A stretch of DNA of 64,000 bases, taken from contig NC_083674.1 of the NCBI RefSeq assembly GCF_030384665.1, positions 1,612,001 through 1,676,000 on the forward strand, given 5' to 3'. Position numbers and translations under genes: made by a program. The first letter of the stretch is position 1. Each line of letters opens with the position of its first letter. The DNA comes from Lodderomyces elongisporus. Taxonomy: Eukaryota > Ascomycota > Pichiomycetes > Serinales > Debaryomycetaceae. The notes beneath the pieces are model-generated. The model was given only the letters and a program-made list of their open reading frames with translations. It ran no database searches and had not been told where the DNA came from. Positions 41,670 through 52,164 of this stretch are shown one piece after another.

Positions 41670-42427
41670 TTTCCTTTCCTTTCCTTTTGCTCAATTCCTT
41701 GAAATAGTTGGTCGTGTCAACTTAGTATTAAAGGCATGACATTGGCGATAGCTAAATGTGCTTCCGTCAAATTGCAGTATGTTTCCGATTCTATTTTGCT
41801 TTGATGATATTTCCTTCTCCACTATATCCTCCTCCTTCCTGCTTTCCCCAGAGTCGACGAATACCTAAAAAAAAACAAACTACTCTCAAAATAAACATGT
41901 ATGGAATTTTACCAATTAAAAGATCCATGGATACTGACGCCACTAATTTTTTTTTTTAAAAAAAAAAAAAATAGAACTTGTTCCGCTACTAGTAAATTGC
42001 CAATTATATGTGAAAATAGTTGATGTTTGTCACGACAAACACTCAAGCAAAGGGTTATTTCTATGAGTGGGACCTCATGATAGAAGGTAGTGGGTGCAAT
42101 TCAATTTTCTGTTTATCTGCTGCTACTAAAGAGACTAGTAGCTGATTGTTGATGTACTTTTCAAAATAAATGGAAATCAGATGGTGAAAAAAAAAAAGAA
42201 GGATAATAAAAAAAAATGAAATACAAATGAAAAACTAAAAAGAAGCACTAGAGGAAAAGGGGAAAAAAAACTCGTGTGGTTGAATGTATATTTATATTTA
42301 CAGAGAGTATTGATTATTTCATTGATTTAAAGGAATACTCTTTCCACTTGTCACCCACATCATACATTGGGATTAATTGGATGTAAGAGTTTTCTTAGGG
42401 ATGGGAAAGTACCCACAAAACAAAAAT

Positions 42428-42459
<32 letters not shown>

Positions 42460-43380
42460 TAAAAATAAAAAACAACAACGACGGAATCAAAAGAGCGTCA
42501 TTTTGGAACACAAATCTTTTGCACATATCACACAAAGCAGCAAGTACTAAATTACTAAAAGTATATATATGAAGAAAAGAAAGTATTCAAAGACAGAATC
42601 AGAGACAATAACTAAAACAAGAACTATGATAAGTCAAAGACCGACGTAGTGACTGAGAGGTACGACACAAGGCAATGAAAGGAGATAAAGTATAAACTGT
42701 ATGAGCAATTGTCAACTGGGAAATCAAAGAAAATAGAAAGAAAAAGAGGAAAAACACAATTTCTTCATTTCTATTATTCATTATTTGGAGATTATGGAAA
42801 GTACATGAATTCACACGAAGAAATATTACCTGGTGAAATCACTGTTTAAAAACTCGTTGTGCTGATCACCAATTTTTCTTTGTTTGGAGGTGAATCGACT
42901 AGTGGTGAAAGAAAAGAGAAAGCATCACAGTTTAGAACAAATAAATACTTGTCTATCTAATGTTTATTTCTAATTGACCAATTAATGGGGAGGGATTTTT
43001 TTTGTTCGTTTTTTTTTTGTTTTTAGTTTTTTCTTTCTTCATCATCTTTATTCTTTTCACTTGCTTCAATATCTTTAACCATCTATTCCATTATGTGTGT
43101 TGTGTACTATATATTATATTCAGTGTATACACACAAGTACATGTATATGTACATATACATATACGCACTTCTTTTGAGCCATTCATTGTCATCTACTATG
43201 ATCCATTTCTTTACACTGGCTACTATCCTTACATCTACAACAACAATTTAGCATTAATTGCACTTTGCTCAGAATCTTGAATTAATTTTTTTTTTATAAA
43301 AAAAAGTACGGGAGTTATGGCAAGAGTTGTCGCAAGTGCAGAAGACATGGAAAGGATATTATGATATTTTATTGAAGGAA

Positions 43381-43381
<1 letters not shown>

Positions 43382-43434
<53 letters not shown>

Positions 43435-43456
43435 GGGGGGGGGGGGGGGGGGGGGG
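43382..43456 (+). repeat. Poly-G tract (52 G, one T, 22 G)
   Basis: An uninterrupted run of 52 G, a single T at 43434, then 22 more G. It is the most extreme homopolymer in the window and the only long G/C run in otherwise AT-rich spacer DNA. Confidence 0.85.
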
Positions 43457-43803
43457 AAGGGAAGGGTTTCTACGGTATCAATCAATACTGACGACAACAC
43501 CTTTCCACTGGTTTGACTCCATCCACAAACTATCAAAAAAAAAAAAGAAAAATTAAAAAATTTTTGTGTTTTGCTAGTCTTTTTCAATCTTTATAATTCT
43601 TTCAGCATATGATATAAACACGCGCGCAACAGAAGTGGCACAAGAACTACCCCGAGATATGCGGAACCTCAAAACCGTTATATATATATATATATTTGAT
43701 TTTGTTCTTTTCCTTTATTATGCTTCATTTCGTTGTATTTGCTATTATCCCCTCCTCTCCCTCTCCCCCTTCTTAAACAAAGCCCACTGTATAGCTCACG
43801 ACG

Positions 43804-43834
<31 letters not shown>

Positions 43835-44899
43835 CGACGACAACCATAATGGTATCTTACTATTAGTTGTTGTTTTGTTTTCTTCTTTAATTTTTTTTGG
43901 TTCCCCTATACCATGGCTTACTAGTAGTAAACTTATAAACATGGTTACCATCTTATTTAGTTATTTGCCCTTCCCCCCCTCCCAAAAAAAAAAAAAAAAC
44001 CTCACAGCACGTAAAGACGATACAAGTAATTGGCTAGATGTGGTGTGCAGAAAGGTAACCTGAACTATAAAACAAACTTATGTTAAATTGTACATCAAAT
44101 TGCACAAGAATGGTGCAAGAGGCATAAATGTCGCTGGCATTATTGAAATTACAATAACACCAAGGTGTATGTGTCTATCTTTTGAAAAATTCACTCCTTT
44201 ACTAAAAATATTTTTTTTTTCTAAAACCCCTAAGCTTCCTCCATCACCCCCTTGTCTAAACCCCCCCCTCCATAAAATAAAGAACCAAGATGTAACCCAT
44301 TATTTCCTTTTTCCTTTTTGCTTTTTTTCCCCTTCTCCCTATCTCTTTTTTCGTTTTTTCCCTGTAACTACATTTTTCATTTTGTTTGTTTTTGATTTTA
44401 TTACCAAAAGGCTGATTATTGTAGTTCTACAAACGTTGTTAATCGTTTCAACTTTCAAATCGCAGTAGTTTACCCATGTAACATGATGCTCCCTTAATAT
44501 CTAGCAAAATATCCAAAAAAAAAAAAAAAAAGAGAGAGAAAGAAAGAAAGATTGAATATTAAAGGGGAGTTTATGTGTTTACTCAATGTCACTAGGCCAT
44601 TTCAGTTAAACCTTATCAGTCTTTGCAGTTAAAAAAAAAAAAAAAAAGAAAAAGAAATATAAAATATATATTGTGTGTTAATGCATTCAACACCCCGACG
44701 AATACTAGTTAAATCAAAATCTACGTTATGTTTAAAGAGGAGAAGTAGGAAAAGCTGCAAAAGCTGGAGGAGGTCGTAATGGTGCAAGAGAAACCACGTT
44801 AGAGAGTACTTGAACTTGAACTTGTAAACATCTCTACAAAAAGATCTCAGTTAGTGCAACCTCTGACTATTAGCATTGCTGAATCGAGAACTAATTGTA

Positions 44900-45000
44900 C
44901 TATATATATATATGTGGATATATGTGTAGATATATATAGATATATGTGTAGATATATATAGATATATGTGTAGATATATATATAGATATATATATACATA
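44900..45000 (+). repeat. AT-rich minisatellite with GATATATGTGTA units
   Basis: Alternating GATATATGTGTA and GATATATATA units form about four copies of a unit just over 20 bp. Confidence 0.85.
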
Positions 45001-45220
45001 TTCATAAGTTTACAAGTTCCTATATTCATATGTGTATATACATATTTAGGCATGTAAAGGCTAATGCACAGCACTTGCCTTCATCAGAACCAACAATTGA
45101 TTAATCAAGCCAACTGTTCTAGTGATAAATTTATTAAAAGAAGAAGATTTAGGTGGTAATAGTTGATCTTAGATTTTTTTTAGCGACTGTGACCATGTAA
45201 TTTATTGCAGTTTAAAGAGT

Positions 45221-45250
45221 CACGTGTGTATGGTGTGTATTAGGGTTGTT
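45221..45250 (+). promoter_or_regulatory. CACGTG plus TTAGGGTT sites upstream of RPL17
   Basis: CACGTG at 45221-45226 and TTAGGGTT at 45240-45247, about 360-385 bp before the RPL17 start. In Candida, ribosomal protein promoters are known to use Cbf1 (CACGTG) together with Tbf1 (TTAGGG-type). The pairing here fits that scheme; binding itself is inferred. Confidence 0.55.
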
Positions 45251-45606
45251 AAAATATAATAAAACTGTTTGAGGTAGCACAAACTTGTTTATGTCGCGAC
45301 AACTCAAATACACCATAGTAAACCAATGAAAATTTACAAGTTTTGCGACATTTCTTTCTCTCATCGCACTTCTACGCAGAAAGTACACATACACCAACAC
45401 ACAAACTGTCTCTTTTTGTGCGCATGATTCTTAGTGTGTGTGTGCGCTTCACTTCCTCTCTCTCTCCCTCTCACTCTCACTAGTAGAGCTACCCGCGAAA
45501 AAAAAAAAGTTCACCACCATAACCTAGTAATAAAAAATTTCATACAGTTTACACCTCTAGCTTACCCTCATCTACCATCCGTTTTTAACACACATCAATA
45601 TCAACA

Positions 45607-46164
45607 ATGGTTCGTTACGCTGCCAAAGCATCCAACCCAGCTAAGTCAGCTTCGGCTCGTGGATCATACTTGAGAGTTTCATTCAAGAACACCAGAGAAA
45701 CCGTACAAGCCATCAATGGTTGGAAATTGACCAAGGCTCAAAAATACTTGGACCAAGTCTTGGACCACGAAAGAGCAATCCCATTCAGAAGATTCAACCA
45801 CTCTATTGGAAGAACCGCTCAAGGTAAAGAGTTTGGTGTTACAAAGGCTAGATGGCCAGCTAAGTCCGTCAACTTTGTTAAGGACCTTTTGAGAAACGCT
45901 CAATCCAACGCTGAAGCCAAGGGTTTGGACGTTGAGAAATTGACCATCTCACACATTCAAGTTAACCAAGCACCAAAGCAAAGAAGAAGAACATACAGAG
46001 CTCACGGTAGAATCAACGCTTACCAATCAAGTCCATCCCACATTGAGTTGACCTTGACTGAAGAAGATGAAGTTGTTGAAAAGGCCACCGACAAGAAGGT
46101 TGGTAGATTGAACGCTAGACAGCGTGGAAGATTAGCTTCCCAAAAGCGTTTGACCGCTGCTTAA
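45607..46164 (+). CDS. RPL17: 60S ribosomal protein L17 (uL22)
   Basis: Large-subunit ribosomal protein that lines the peptide exit tunnel. 185 residues, intronless, from the only suitable ATG (AACAATGG context). It aligns with yeast L17 throughout: [79 protein letters not shown] and [20 protein letters not shown]. Codon use is strongly biased (AGA, TTG, GTT/GTC, CCA; no CTG seen), as expected for a highly expressed gene. The tail ends [11 protein letters not shown]. Confidence 0.98.
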   Translation: MVRYAAKASNPAKSASARGSYLRVSFKNTRETVQAINGWKLTKAQKYLDQVLDHERAIPFRRFNHSIGRTAQGKEFGVTKARWPAKSVNFVKDLLRNAQSNAEAKGLDVEKLTISHIQVNQAPKQRRRTYRAHGRINAYQSSPSHIELTLTEEDEVVEKATDKKVGRLNARQRGRLASQKRLTAA

Positions 46165-46855
46165 ATTTTATGATAAGAAGTAGGGAAAATTAGAGTTTTT
46201 GAGGTTCAAGTTGTCTTCAAAGTTTGTACGTTTTAATATAAGTTCAAAATTTGGAATTCGAATGGTTACATTCTGAAGGAGTGTACTTGTAGAGAAATGA
46301 GGAGCTATGTGAAAGGAAATGTTTGACATTGAAGCAGTTTTGTTTCCTATATTTTTTTTTTCTTTATTTTTGGATTATCAAGCCTATCCTACTTGAGTAA
46401 AGGCGAAGTATCAGTGCCTTTTAAATTTTAGTTTCCTTTTAATTACCTCTATCAAACTTTGTTTATCTTTATTTAATGTACAGCTTGATACAACATAGAT
46501 AAAGAGGAATTCAACGCTATAAAGTGAATGTAGAGATATATATATATAGATGAAACTCATCTGTGTATATAAATCCTTGGTGTTTATCAATTTCTGATAA
46601 ATTGTCACTTGTGTCGTCTCTAACAATAATAGATGAAGAAGGTAAGCTATTCAGACACAGAATATAACTGAAAAAAAAAAAGCAAGATACATAGCAAAGC
46701 GACCGGTAGCGCCGAAAGTTCAGCGAGAAGCAAAATCCGAAAACATCTACTCTCATCGCATCATCTCGCAAAATATATAGGAGACTTTATGCTATAAGGA
46801 AAGGGGAGAAGGTGTTTATCAAACTTTGTCTAATAACCAGTAATACAAAGAACAA

Positions 46856-46889
<34 letters not shown>

Positions 46890-46903
46890 CATAGATATAA
46901 GCA
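46165..46903. promoter_or_regulatory. RPL17-EBP2 spacer with PAC motif and TA repeat
   Basis: 739-bp spacer. CTCATCGC at 46752-46759 is the reverse complement of GCGATGAG, the PAC element of ribosome-biogenesis genes, about 150 bp before EBP2. A TA repeat (about 46857-46880) lies just before the start codon. No gene seen. Confidence 0.5.
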
Positions 46904-48187
46904 ATGGCCAAGGGAACATTAAAGCAGCAGTTGAAGAGTCATCAGTCAAAGGCTAAATCAGAAACTGATCTAAAGACCACAACATCTTCTAAGAAACAAA
47001 AGTCTTCGTCATCTGTATCTCCCACCTCAGTTAAATCTGCAGAGAAGTCCAAAAAGACGCCCGTGGTTGTGCCAACAATAACTAAACCCATATTGAAGTC
47101 AACCGAAGTTGATGATGTTAGCAAGGAGGAAGAATATGCTAGTAATGCATTGTCAAAGAAAGAACAGAGAAAGTTAAAAAAGTTGCAAGCACTTGCAGAT
47201 AAGAACCAAGAAGAGGAGGTAGATGAAGAAGATGAAGAGGATGGTGAGGATGATGAGGAGGATTTGGATCTTGCTAAACTTGCAGAAAGTGAAAGTGAAA
47301 GTGATCTCGATGATGATGAGGATGAGGAGGACGACGACGACGACGAAGATGATGAGGAGGAGGAAGAGGAAATTGAAAATGAAGAGGAAGACGAAGAGGA
47401 TGTACCATTATCCGAAGTTGAATATGACTCTGATGCTGATATTATACCACATACCAAGCTCACAATAAACAACATGGCCGCTCTTAGAGAGTCGCTAGCC
47501 CGTATTCAATTACCGTGGTCTAAACATTCTTTCATAGAACACCAATCAGTCCTTAGTGCTGAGCCTGCCGAGACAAAGATCAAGGACATTTATGATGATA
47601 CTGAAAGAGAACTTGCATTCTATAAGCAAGCATTGGACGCGGCAAAACAAGCCAGAGCTACATTGCTTAAATTGAAAGTACCCTTTTCACGTCCTGTTGA
47701 TTATTTTGCTGAGATGGTGAAGAGCGATGAACATATGGATAAATTGAAGACCAAGTTACTCCGCGAGGCTGCAGACAGAAAAGCTTCAGAGGAAAGTAAG
47801 AAACAGAGACAATTAAAGAAGTTTGGTAAACAAGTTCAACATGAAACGTTACAAAAGAGAGCAAAGGAAAAGAAAGAAACTTTGGAAAAAATCAAGAGCT
47901 TAAAGAAAAAGAGAGGCGCTAATGAAATAAGCAATGACGATGATTTCCAAATTGCATTGGAAGAAGCAACAAAGGATGAATATTCCCGTAGCGGTGGAAA
48001 CGACAACAAGAGACTGAAACCCAACGGTAAGCGTTTAGCAAAGGATGCCAAGTATGGACGTGGTGGTAAAAAAAGCGGAAGCAGAAAGAATGATGCAGCT
48101 TCTTCGGCCGATATTAGTGGATTTTCCAGCAAGAAAATGAAGGGCAAATCATCGAGACCAGGCAAGAGCAAGCGCTCAAGAAGGTAA
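46904..48187 (+). CDS. EBP2: rRNA-processing protein Ebp2
   Basis: Nucleolar protein needed for 27S pre-rRNA processing and 60S assembly. 427 residues from the first ATG. The N-terminal 95 residues are Lys/Ser/Thr-rich. A long acidic region (about 105-180) is followed by the conserved Ebp2 domain: LTINNMAALRESLARIQLPW, IKDIYDDTERELAFYKQALDAA, LKLKVPFSRPVDYFAEMVKSDEHM and KLLREAADRKASEESKKQRQLKKFGKQVQ. The C-terminus is Lys/Arg/Gly-rich (KYGRGGKKSGSRKND, SRPGKSKRSRR), typical of nucleolar proteins. A PAC promoter motif about 150 bp upstream agrees with this role. Confidence 0.95.
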   Translation: MAKGTLKQQLKSHQSKAKSETDLKTTTSSKKQKSSSSVSPTSVKSAEKSKKTPVVVPTITKPILKSTEVDDVSKEEEYASNALSKKEQRKLKKLQALADKNQEEEVDEEDEEDGEDDEEDLDLAKLAESESESDLDDDEDEEDDDDDEDDEEEEEEIENEEEDEEDVPLSEVEYDSDADIIPHTKLTINNMAALRESLARIQLPWSKHSFIEHQSVLSAEPAETKIKDIYDDTERELAFYKQALDAAKQARATLLKLKVPFSRPVDYFAEMVKSDEHMDKLKTKLLREAADRKASEESKKQRQLKKFGKQVQHETLQKRAKEKKETLEKIKSLKKKRGANEISNDDDFQIALEEATKDEYSRSGGNDNKRLKPNGKRLAKDAKYGRGGKKSGSRKNDAASSADISGFSSKKMKGKSSRPGKSKRSRR

Positions 48188-48741
48188 ATAATAAAACAAA
48201 AAACAAAAAAGAAAAATTTTTGTCATTCTTGTTTTGAGTATGTTGTGGGTGAAGTTTAAATAAGTGATTAGAATTGCAATAAATGAAGTGGTTTATTGAT
48301 GTCAATATGCACATATACTCGTACTTATAGATAGACCAATGCCAAAAAAAAAAAAAAAAAAAAATGAAAAGTTGTCAAGCTGGTTTACTACTTGGCTGCG
48401 AAGAAGGTGTTGAGTCCCTTGGGGGAAAAACGAAGTGAAAAATAAAATAAAAAATAAATAAAATAAATATAACAAAGTGCTTCTCCGATTTCAATTTCAA
48501 GTAAATAGATTTTTTTTTGTACGAGCCGCGTCGTTTAAAAAAAAAAAAATTAAAAATCAGAAAAAAAAAATAGAAAAATAAACTGATTAGCTAAACTAAA
48601 TCCAGACAAATTTCTCAACTTTCGATATATACATTGAACATAACTCAGCATACGAGATCATATCTTGATAATCACTTTATATCCAGTTGTATCGTTCGCT
48701 GTCTTGCATTATACATTTTTATTTCTTTTTTCTAATTTACA
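48188..48741. other. EBP2-ERG20 spacer
   Basis: 554-bp spacer, A-rich with homopolymers (about 48342-48363 and 48537-48550) and an AAATA-type repeat (about 48438-48470). No gene seen. Confidence 0.4.
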
Positions 48742-49797
48742 ATGTCAAGTAAAGAAGCTGCTCGTGAGAGGTTTGTCAATGTCTTTCAAGACATTGTTGA
48801 AGAGTTGACCGAGATTCTTAAATCATACAAAATGCCACAAGAAGCCATTGATTGGTTTAACAAGAGTTTACAGTATAACACACCGGGTGGGAAATTGAAC
48901 CGTGGATTATCTGTTGTTGATACATATGCCATTTTGAATAATACCTCGGCAGATAAGTTGGACGATGCACAATATAAAAAGGCTGCCATCTTGGGGTGGG
49001 CAATTGAATTGTTGCAAGCGTATTTTTTGGTTGCTGATGACATGATGGACCAATCGAAAACAAGAAGGGGTCAACCATGTTGGTATTTGGCTGAAGGTGT
49101 TGGCAATATTGCAATCAATGACTCGTTTATGTTGGAAGGTGCAATCTATGAAATTTTGAGAAAGCATTTCCGTCAGGACTCGTACTATGTTGATTTGTTA
49201 GACTTGTTCCACGAAGTTACTTTCCAAACCGAATTGGGTCAATTATTAGACTTGGTGACTGCTGACGAGGAACATGTTGACTTGAGCAAGTTCTCGTTGG
49301 CGAAGCACTCCTTTATCGTCATTTTCAAGACAGCATACTATTCCTTCTATTTACCTGTTGCCTTGGCAATGTATATGAGCGGAATCAGCGATGCCAAAGA
49401 TTTGCAACAAGTCAAAGACATTTTAATTCCCCTTGGTGAATACTTTCAAATCCAAGATGACTTTTTAGACTGCTTTGGTACCCCCGAGCAAATTGGGAAA
49501 ATCGGTACTGATATTAAGGACAACAAATGTTCATGGGTTGTGAACCAAGCTTTATTGAATGCTTCACCAGAACAAAGGAAGGTTTTGGATGAGAACTACG
49601 GAAGAAAAGATGATGAAAAGGAACAAGTATGTAAACAATTGTTTAAGGATATGGGAATCGAGAAAATATATGCTGATTATGAAGAAGAAGTGGTGAAGAA
49701 ATTGAGAACTCAAATCGATCAAATTGATGAGTCAAGAGGATTGAAAAAGGATGTTTTGACCTCATTTTTGAACAAGGTTTACAAAAGATCAAAGTAA
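48742..49797 (+). CDS. ERG20: Farnesyl pyrophosphate synthase
   Basis: Cytosolic prenyltransferase that condenses dimethylallyl and geranyl diphosphate with isopentenyl diphosphate to give farnesyl diphosphate for sterols, dolichol and prenylation. 351 residues, the usual length. The first Asp-rich motif DDMMD is at 99-103 and is preceded by two aromatic residues' worth of chain-length pocket (LQAYFLVA: Tyr94-Phe95), the eukaryotic FPPS type. The second motif DDFLD is at 239-243. Other landmarks are [24 protein letters not shown] ([11 protein letters not shown]), [17 protein letters not shown] ([13 protein letters not shown]) and the C-terminal KVYKRSK. All catalytic aspartates are present. 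Codon bias indicates good expression. Confidence 0.97.
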   Translation: MSSKEAARERFVNVFQDIVEELTEILKSYKMPQEAIDWFNKSLQYNTPGGKLNRGLSVVDTYAILNNTSADKLDDAQYKKAAILGWAIELLQAYFLVADDMMDQSKTRRGQPCWYLAEGVGNIAINDSFMLEGAIYEILRKHFRQDSYYVDLLDLFHEVTFQTELGQLLDLVTADEEHVDLSKFSLAKHSFIVIFKTAYYSFYLPVALAMYMSGISDAKDLQQVKDILIPLGEYFQIQDDFLDCFGTPEQIGKIGTDIKDNKCSWVVNQALLNASPEQRKVLDENYGRKDDEKEQVCKQLFKDMGIEKIYADYEEEVVKKLRTQIDQIDESRGLKKDVLTSFLNKVYKRSK

Positions 49798-49844
49798 ATA
49801 GGAATAGTTGAACTTCAAGTATTTGATGTATCAAAACTAGTGTA

Positions 49845-49881
<37 letters not shown>

Positions 49882-50039
49882 TTCCCCTTTTTGCTTATTG
49901 TAAAAAGAAAAGGAAACAGAAACAGAAGAAGAAGAGGAGGAGAAAAAAAAATAAAGAGGAAAAAGGCATCCATTGTTGGACATATACAAATAGACATTAA
50001 AATGTAAATTGAAAAAGTAGATTCTGCTATTCACTGAAC

Positions 50040-50327
50040 CTATACATTGACTCTCTCCAACTCTTCTCTACCAGCTTTGGTGTACAAGTATTCATTGTAG
50101 TCTCTTGCTTTGGCCCAAATACTCCAGACAACAACGAATGGGATGGCAAGGTATAAGAATTGGTTCTTAGTTCTTCTGAAAGTATTGAAAACTGCATTGT
50201 AAGCAGCACCTTTGAATGGCTTAGCAACGTATGGTGAAACAGTGTACTGAGTGATGTACTTTTGTTTGGGGGAACCGAGATCTCCCCACCAGCCTAAGTA
50301 AGAATGTGGATGTGGTGGACCTGCCAT
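50040..50327 (-). CDS. QCR8: Cytochrome bc1 complex subunit 8 (Qcr8)
   Basis: Small ubiquinone-binding-type subunit of mitochondrial complex III. 95 residues, one more than in S. cerevisiae. The sequence starts MAGPPHPHSYLGWWGDLGSP and continues KQKYITQYTVSPYVAKPFKG, then one membrane span (QFLYLAIPFVVVWSIWAKAR) and the tail DYNEYLYTKAGREELERVNV. The order and composition match Qcr8. It converges with ERG20 over 242 bp, which hold a TTG triplet run (about 49847-49879). A CCAAT pentamer lies on the coding strand near 50590, about 260 bp upstream, a possible HAP complex site. Confidence 0.96.
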   Translation of the reverse strand: MAGPPHPHSYLGWWGDLGSPKQKYITQYTVSPYVAKPFKGAAYNAVFNTFRRTKNQFLYLAIPFVVVWSIWAKARDYNEYLYTKAGREELERVNV

Positions 50328-50931
50328 TGTAGATATGTTTGTTTGTGTATATGTTTAAGTTTTTGGATGTGTTAATAAACTATATCAAACACCAAAAGGG
50401 TGCAGTTTTGTAGGAAGCATTTACTTTTTCGTTTTGGTTGGTGTTCTTTCTCACTGCCTATTTTTTTTTTTCTTCTTCTTCTTTCCTTGTCGCTTTCAAA
50501 ATGCTACCATTGCCTTACTGTTCTATTGCCAGTGCTATTGTCAGTAGAGCATTTTTAATTATCACTGCTAATACAATTTCTCACTGATATCATTGGGTAC
50601 ACAAGTTTAGTTAGTGGTGCTACCATGTGATGATAACCATATATATATATATATATATTTATATATATTTATATCCATATAGCCCCTTTGAATGTTTACT
50701 TGGCTTGAATAGGCTAGACGTCTTGTACCGTCAACAAAGGAACATCTCTTATTCACAAATAATCTAAACTTATCTAGTATTAGCTATAGCAAGAAAGAGT
50801 CATTAGAGAAATGGCAAAAAGTTAACGAAAAAAAAAAAAAAATTTTAAAAAAAAAGAGAACGTTAATGAAGAAAAAAAAAAACTTACGAGAATAGTAAAG
50901 ATGAATTGTTTAAAATTAAACTTCAATGTAA
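50328..50931. other. QCR8 promoter and mannosyltransferase 3' region
   Basis: 604-bp spacer with TA repeat (about 50640-50674) and A homopolymers (about 50826-50880). No gene seen. Confidence 0.45.
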
Positions 50932-52164
50932 TTACCATCGTTTATAGTCTACTTCATTTAAGAATCTCCTTCCGGCTCCGTACTTCCACCATCTTGCTAA
51001 GCAGCTATGAGCATTCACGTCGATTGTTCTATTCACTGCTTCTCCTCTTGGTTGACATACGCATCGCTTTGAAGCTATGATTTCCTCTGATATGGGACAT
51101 GATAAAAAGGGTGCATGATAATAACCTATATCTTCGAAATGATGTATCAGGTCCTTGTCGGCTAATAAGCTCAACGCAATAGTATGCACCGGTGCATCGC
51201 CCCATCGTTCATAATGGAAACCTCCTGCTCTGCTCAAGTGTTGAAAAAATGTTTCGTACTGCTCGCTTCGAAAAAAGTTCAAGTTCCCAATCTCGAAATT
51301 CGACCAAAAATGACACAAGTTGTATTGCGTAGGGTTTGGTGAAAGATCGACGTAATGGTTTAAAGACGATTCGTTGGTTGTGATAAAATTCAATGCGTTA
51401 TTCGTGTGCAACAAAAAGGGGTATTTTTGCATAAATTCCTCAACCGTTTGCCAAAGCGTGGGGATGGTATTTGCATATTCACGGATAGTGATAATAAACC
51501 CGTAGATCTTGTTGTTCTCGCGAAGAAACTCAAACGGATCGTATTGGAAATCGCACATGTACTCTACGCCTGGCTCGACTCTAAAATAATAGTCATAATC
51601 CAACATTCTTTTTTGTTTGTAGAAAAACCCGGAATTGAAATGACACATATTGCGGTAGGATCTCATGCCGCCGTACAAGATACCGGCGCGAGAATTGAGT
51701 AGGTTCTCATCTAGCTTTGTCATGTTGATATAATCTGGTGGCTGCCAATCATCTACTGGAATTAGTTCGTAATAAGTCTTGCCACTAGCCATAAGACTTG
51801 TCTTTTCGATAAACTCTTGGTCAAATGGAACATCATTGAGAAAGACCCATGGGTACTTGTAATCCCGATTAAACCTATCCTCCAAAGACCTCATTGAGGC
51901 AAGTGCCTCGTCAATCTCAAAATTTCTTACAAGCATAACCATTGTAGCATTTTCTTTGCCGATTTGTTCTAAATCGCGAGGTGGATATAGTGTATCCAAG
52001 TATGAGTTAGATGCCAATTTGGGGTTATGTTTAGCAAGTGGGTCATAGTGACGGTTCTTTAAATCCAGTCTATTGGGGTCGACTAGTTGGTTGGTATACC
52101 TAATTACATAAATGCAATAGATGGCATAAACCAAAATTAGTGCAGCTTTATGAATTCCATTCAT
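50932..52164 (-). CDS. KRE2/KTR/MNT1-family mannosyltransferase (GT15)
   Basis: Golgi type II membrane glycosyltransferase that adds alpha-1,2-mannose from GDP-mannose to N- or O-linked glycans. 410 residues from a clear ATG. A single membrane anchor is at about 6-24 (KAALILVYAIYCIYVIRY). The luminal GT15 domain shows NATMVMLVRNFEIDEALASM, RSLEDRFNRDYKYPWVFLND, NMCHFNSGFFYKQKRMLDYDYYFRVEPGVEY (split: NMCHFNSGFF, then DYYFRVEPGVEYMCD), FWSNFEIGNLNFFRSEQYE and ERWGDAPVHTIALSLLADKD, the standard GT15 sequence of motifs including RVEPGVEY and the WGDAP box. The stem is short. The family has several members in Candida (MNT1, MNT2, KTR genes) and I cannot say which one this is. Confidence 0.93.
   Translation of the reverse strand: MNGIHKAALILVYAIYCIYVIRYTNQLVDPNRLDLKNRHYDPLAKHNPKLASNSYLDTLYPPRDLEQIGKENATMVMLVRNFEIDEALASMRSLEDRFNRDYKYPWVFLNDVPFDQEFIEKTSLMASGKTYYELIPVDDWQPPDYINMTKLDENLLNSRAGILYGGMRSYRNMCHFNSGFFYKQKRMLDYDYYFRVEPGVEYMCDFQYDPFEFLRENNKIYGFIITIREYANTIPTLWQTVEEFMQKYPFLLHTNNALNFITTNESSLNHYVDLSPNPTQYNLCHFWSNFEIGNLNFFRSEQYETFFQHLSRAGGFHYERWGDAPVHTIALSLLADKDLIHHFEDIGYYHAPFLSCPISEEIIASKRCVCQPRGEAVNRTIDVNAHSCLARWWKYGAGRRFLNEVDYKRW

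Larger units (their letters stand above)
40135..45606. other. 5.5 kb ORF-poor divergent spacer between SWI3 and RPL17
   Basis: No convincing protein gene, tRNA or rRNA is seen. Content in order: TAA triplets (about 40483-40510), GAAAAC repeat (40917-40948), CG/GT-rich patch (about 41105-41160), CA run (about 41173-41192), decamer CTCCCCTGGC array (about 41596-41669), 8-bp inverted repeat (42024-42041), AAAAAT runs (about 42420-42470), poly-G (43382-43456), CAA triplets (about 43805-43835), C/A homopolymers (about 43975-44000), an AT-rich minisatellite (44900-45000) and the RPL17 promoter (about 45220-45606). Open frames up to about 142 codons exist but are composed of these repeats and lack recognisable domains. 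Confidence 0.6.

Noticed and set aside
43635..44063. 142-codon ORF in the large spacer
   Set aside because: It is built from TA, CAA and T-rich repeats, with no recognisable domain.
40135..45606. Centromere call for the large spacer
   Set aside because: No large inverted repeats or other direct evidence; kept only as a hypothesis to test.
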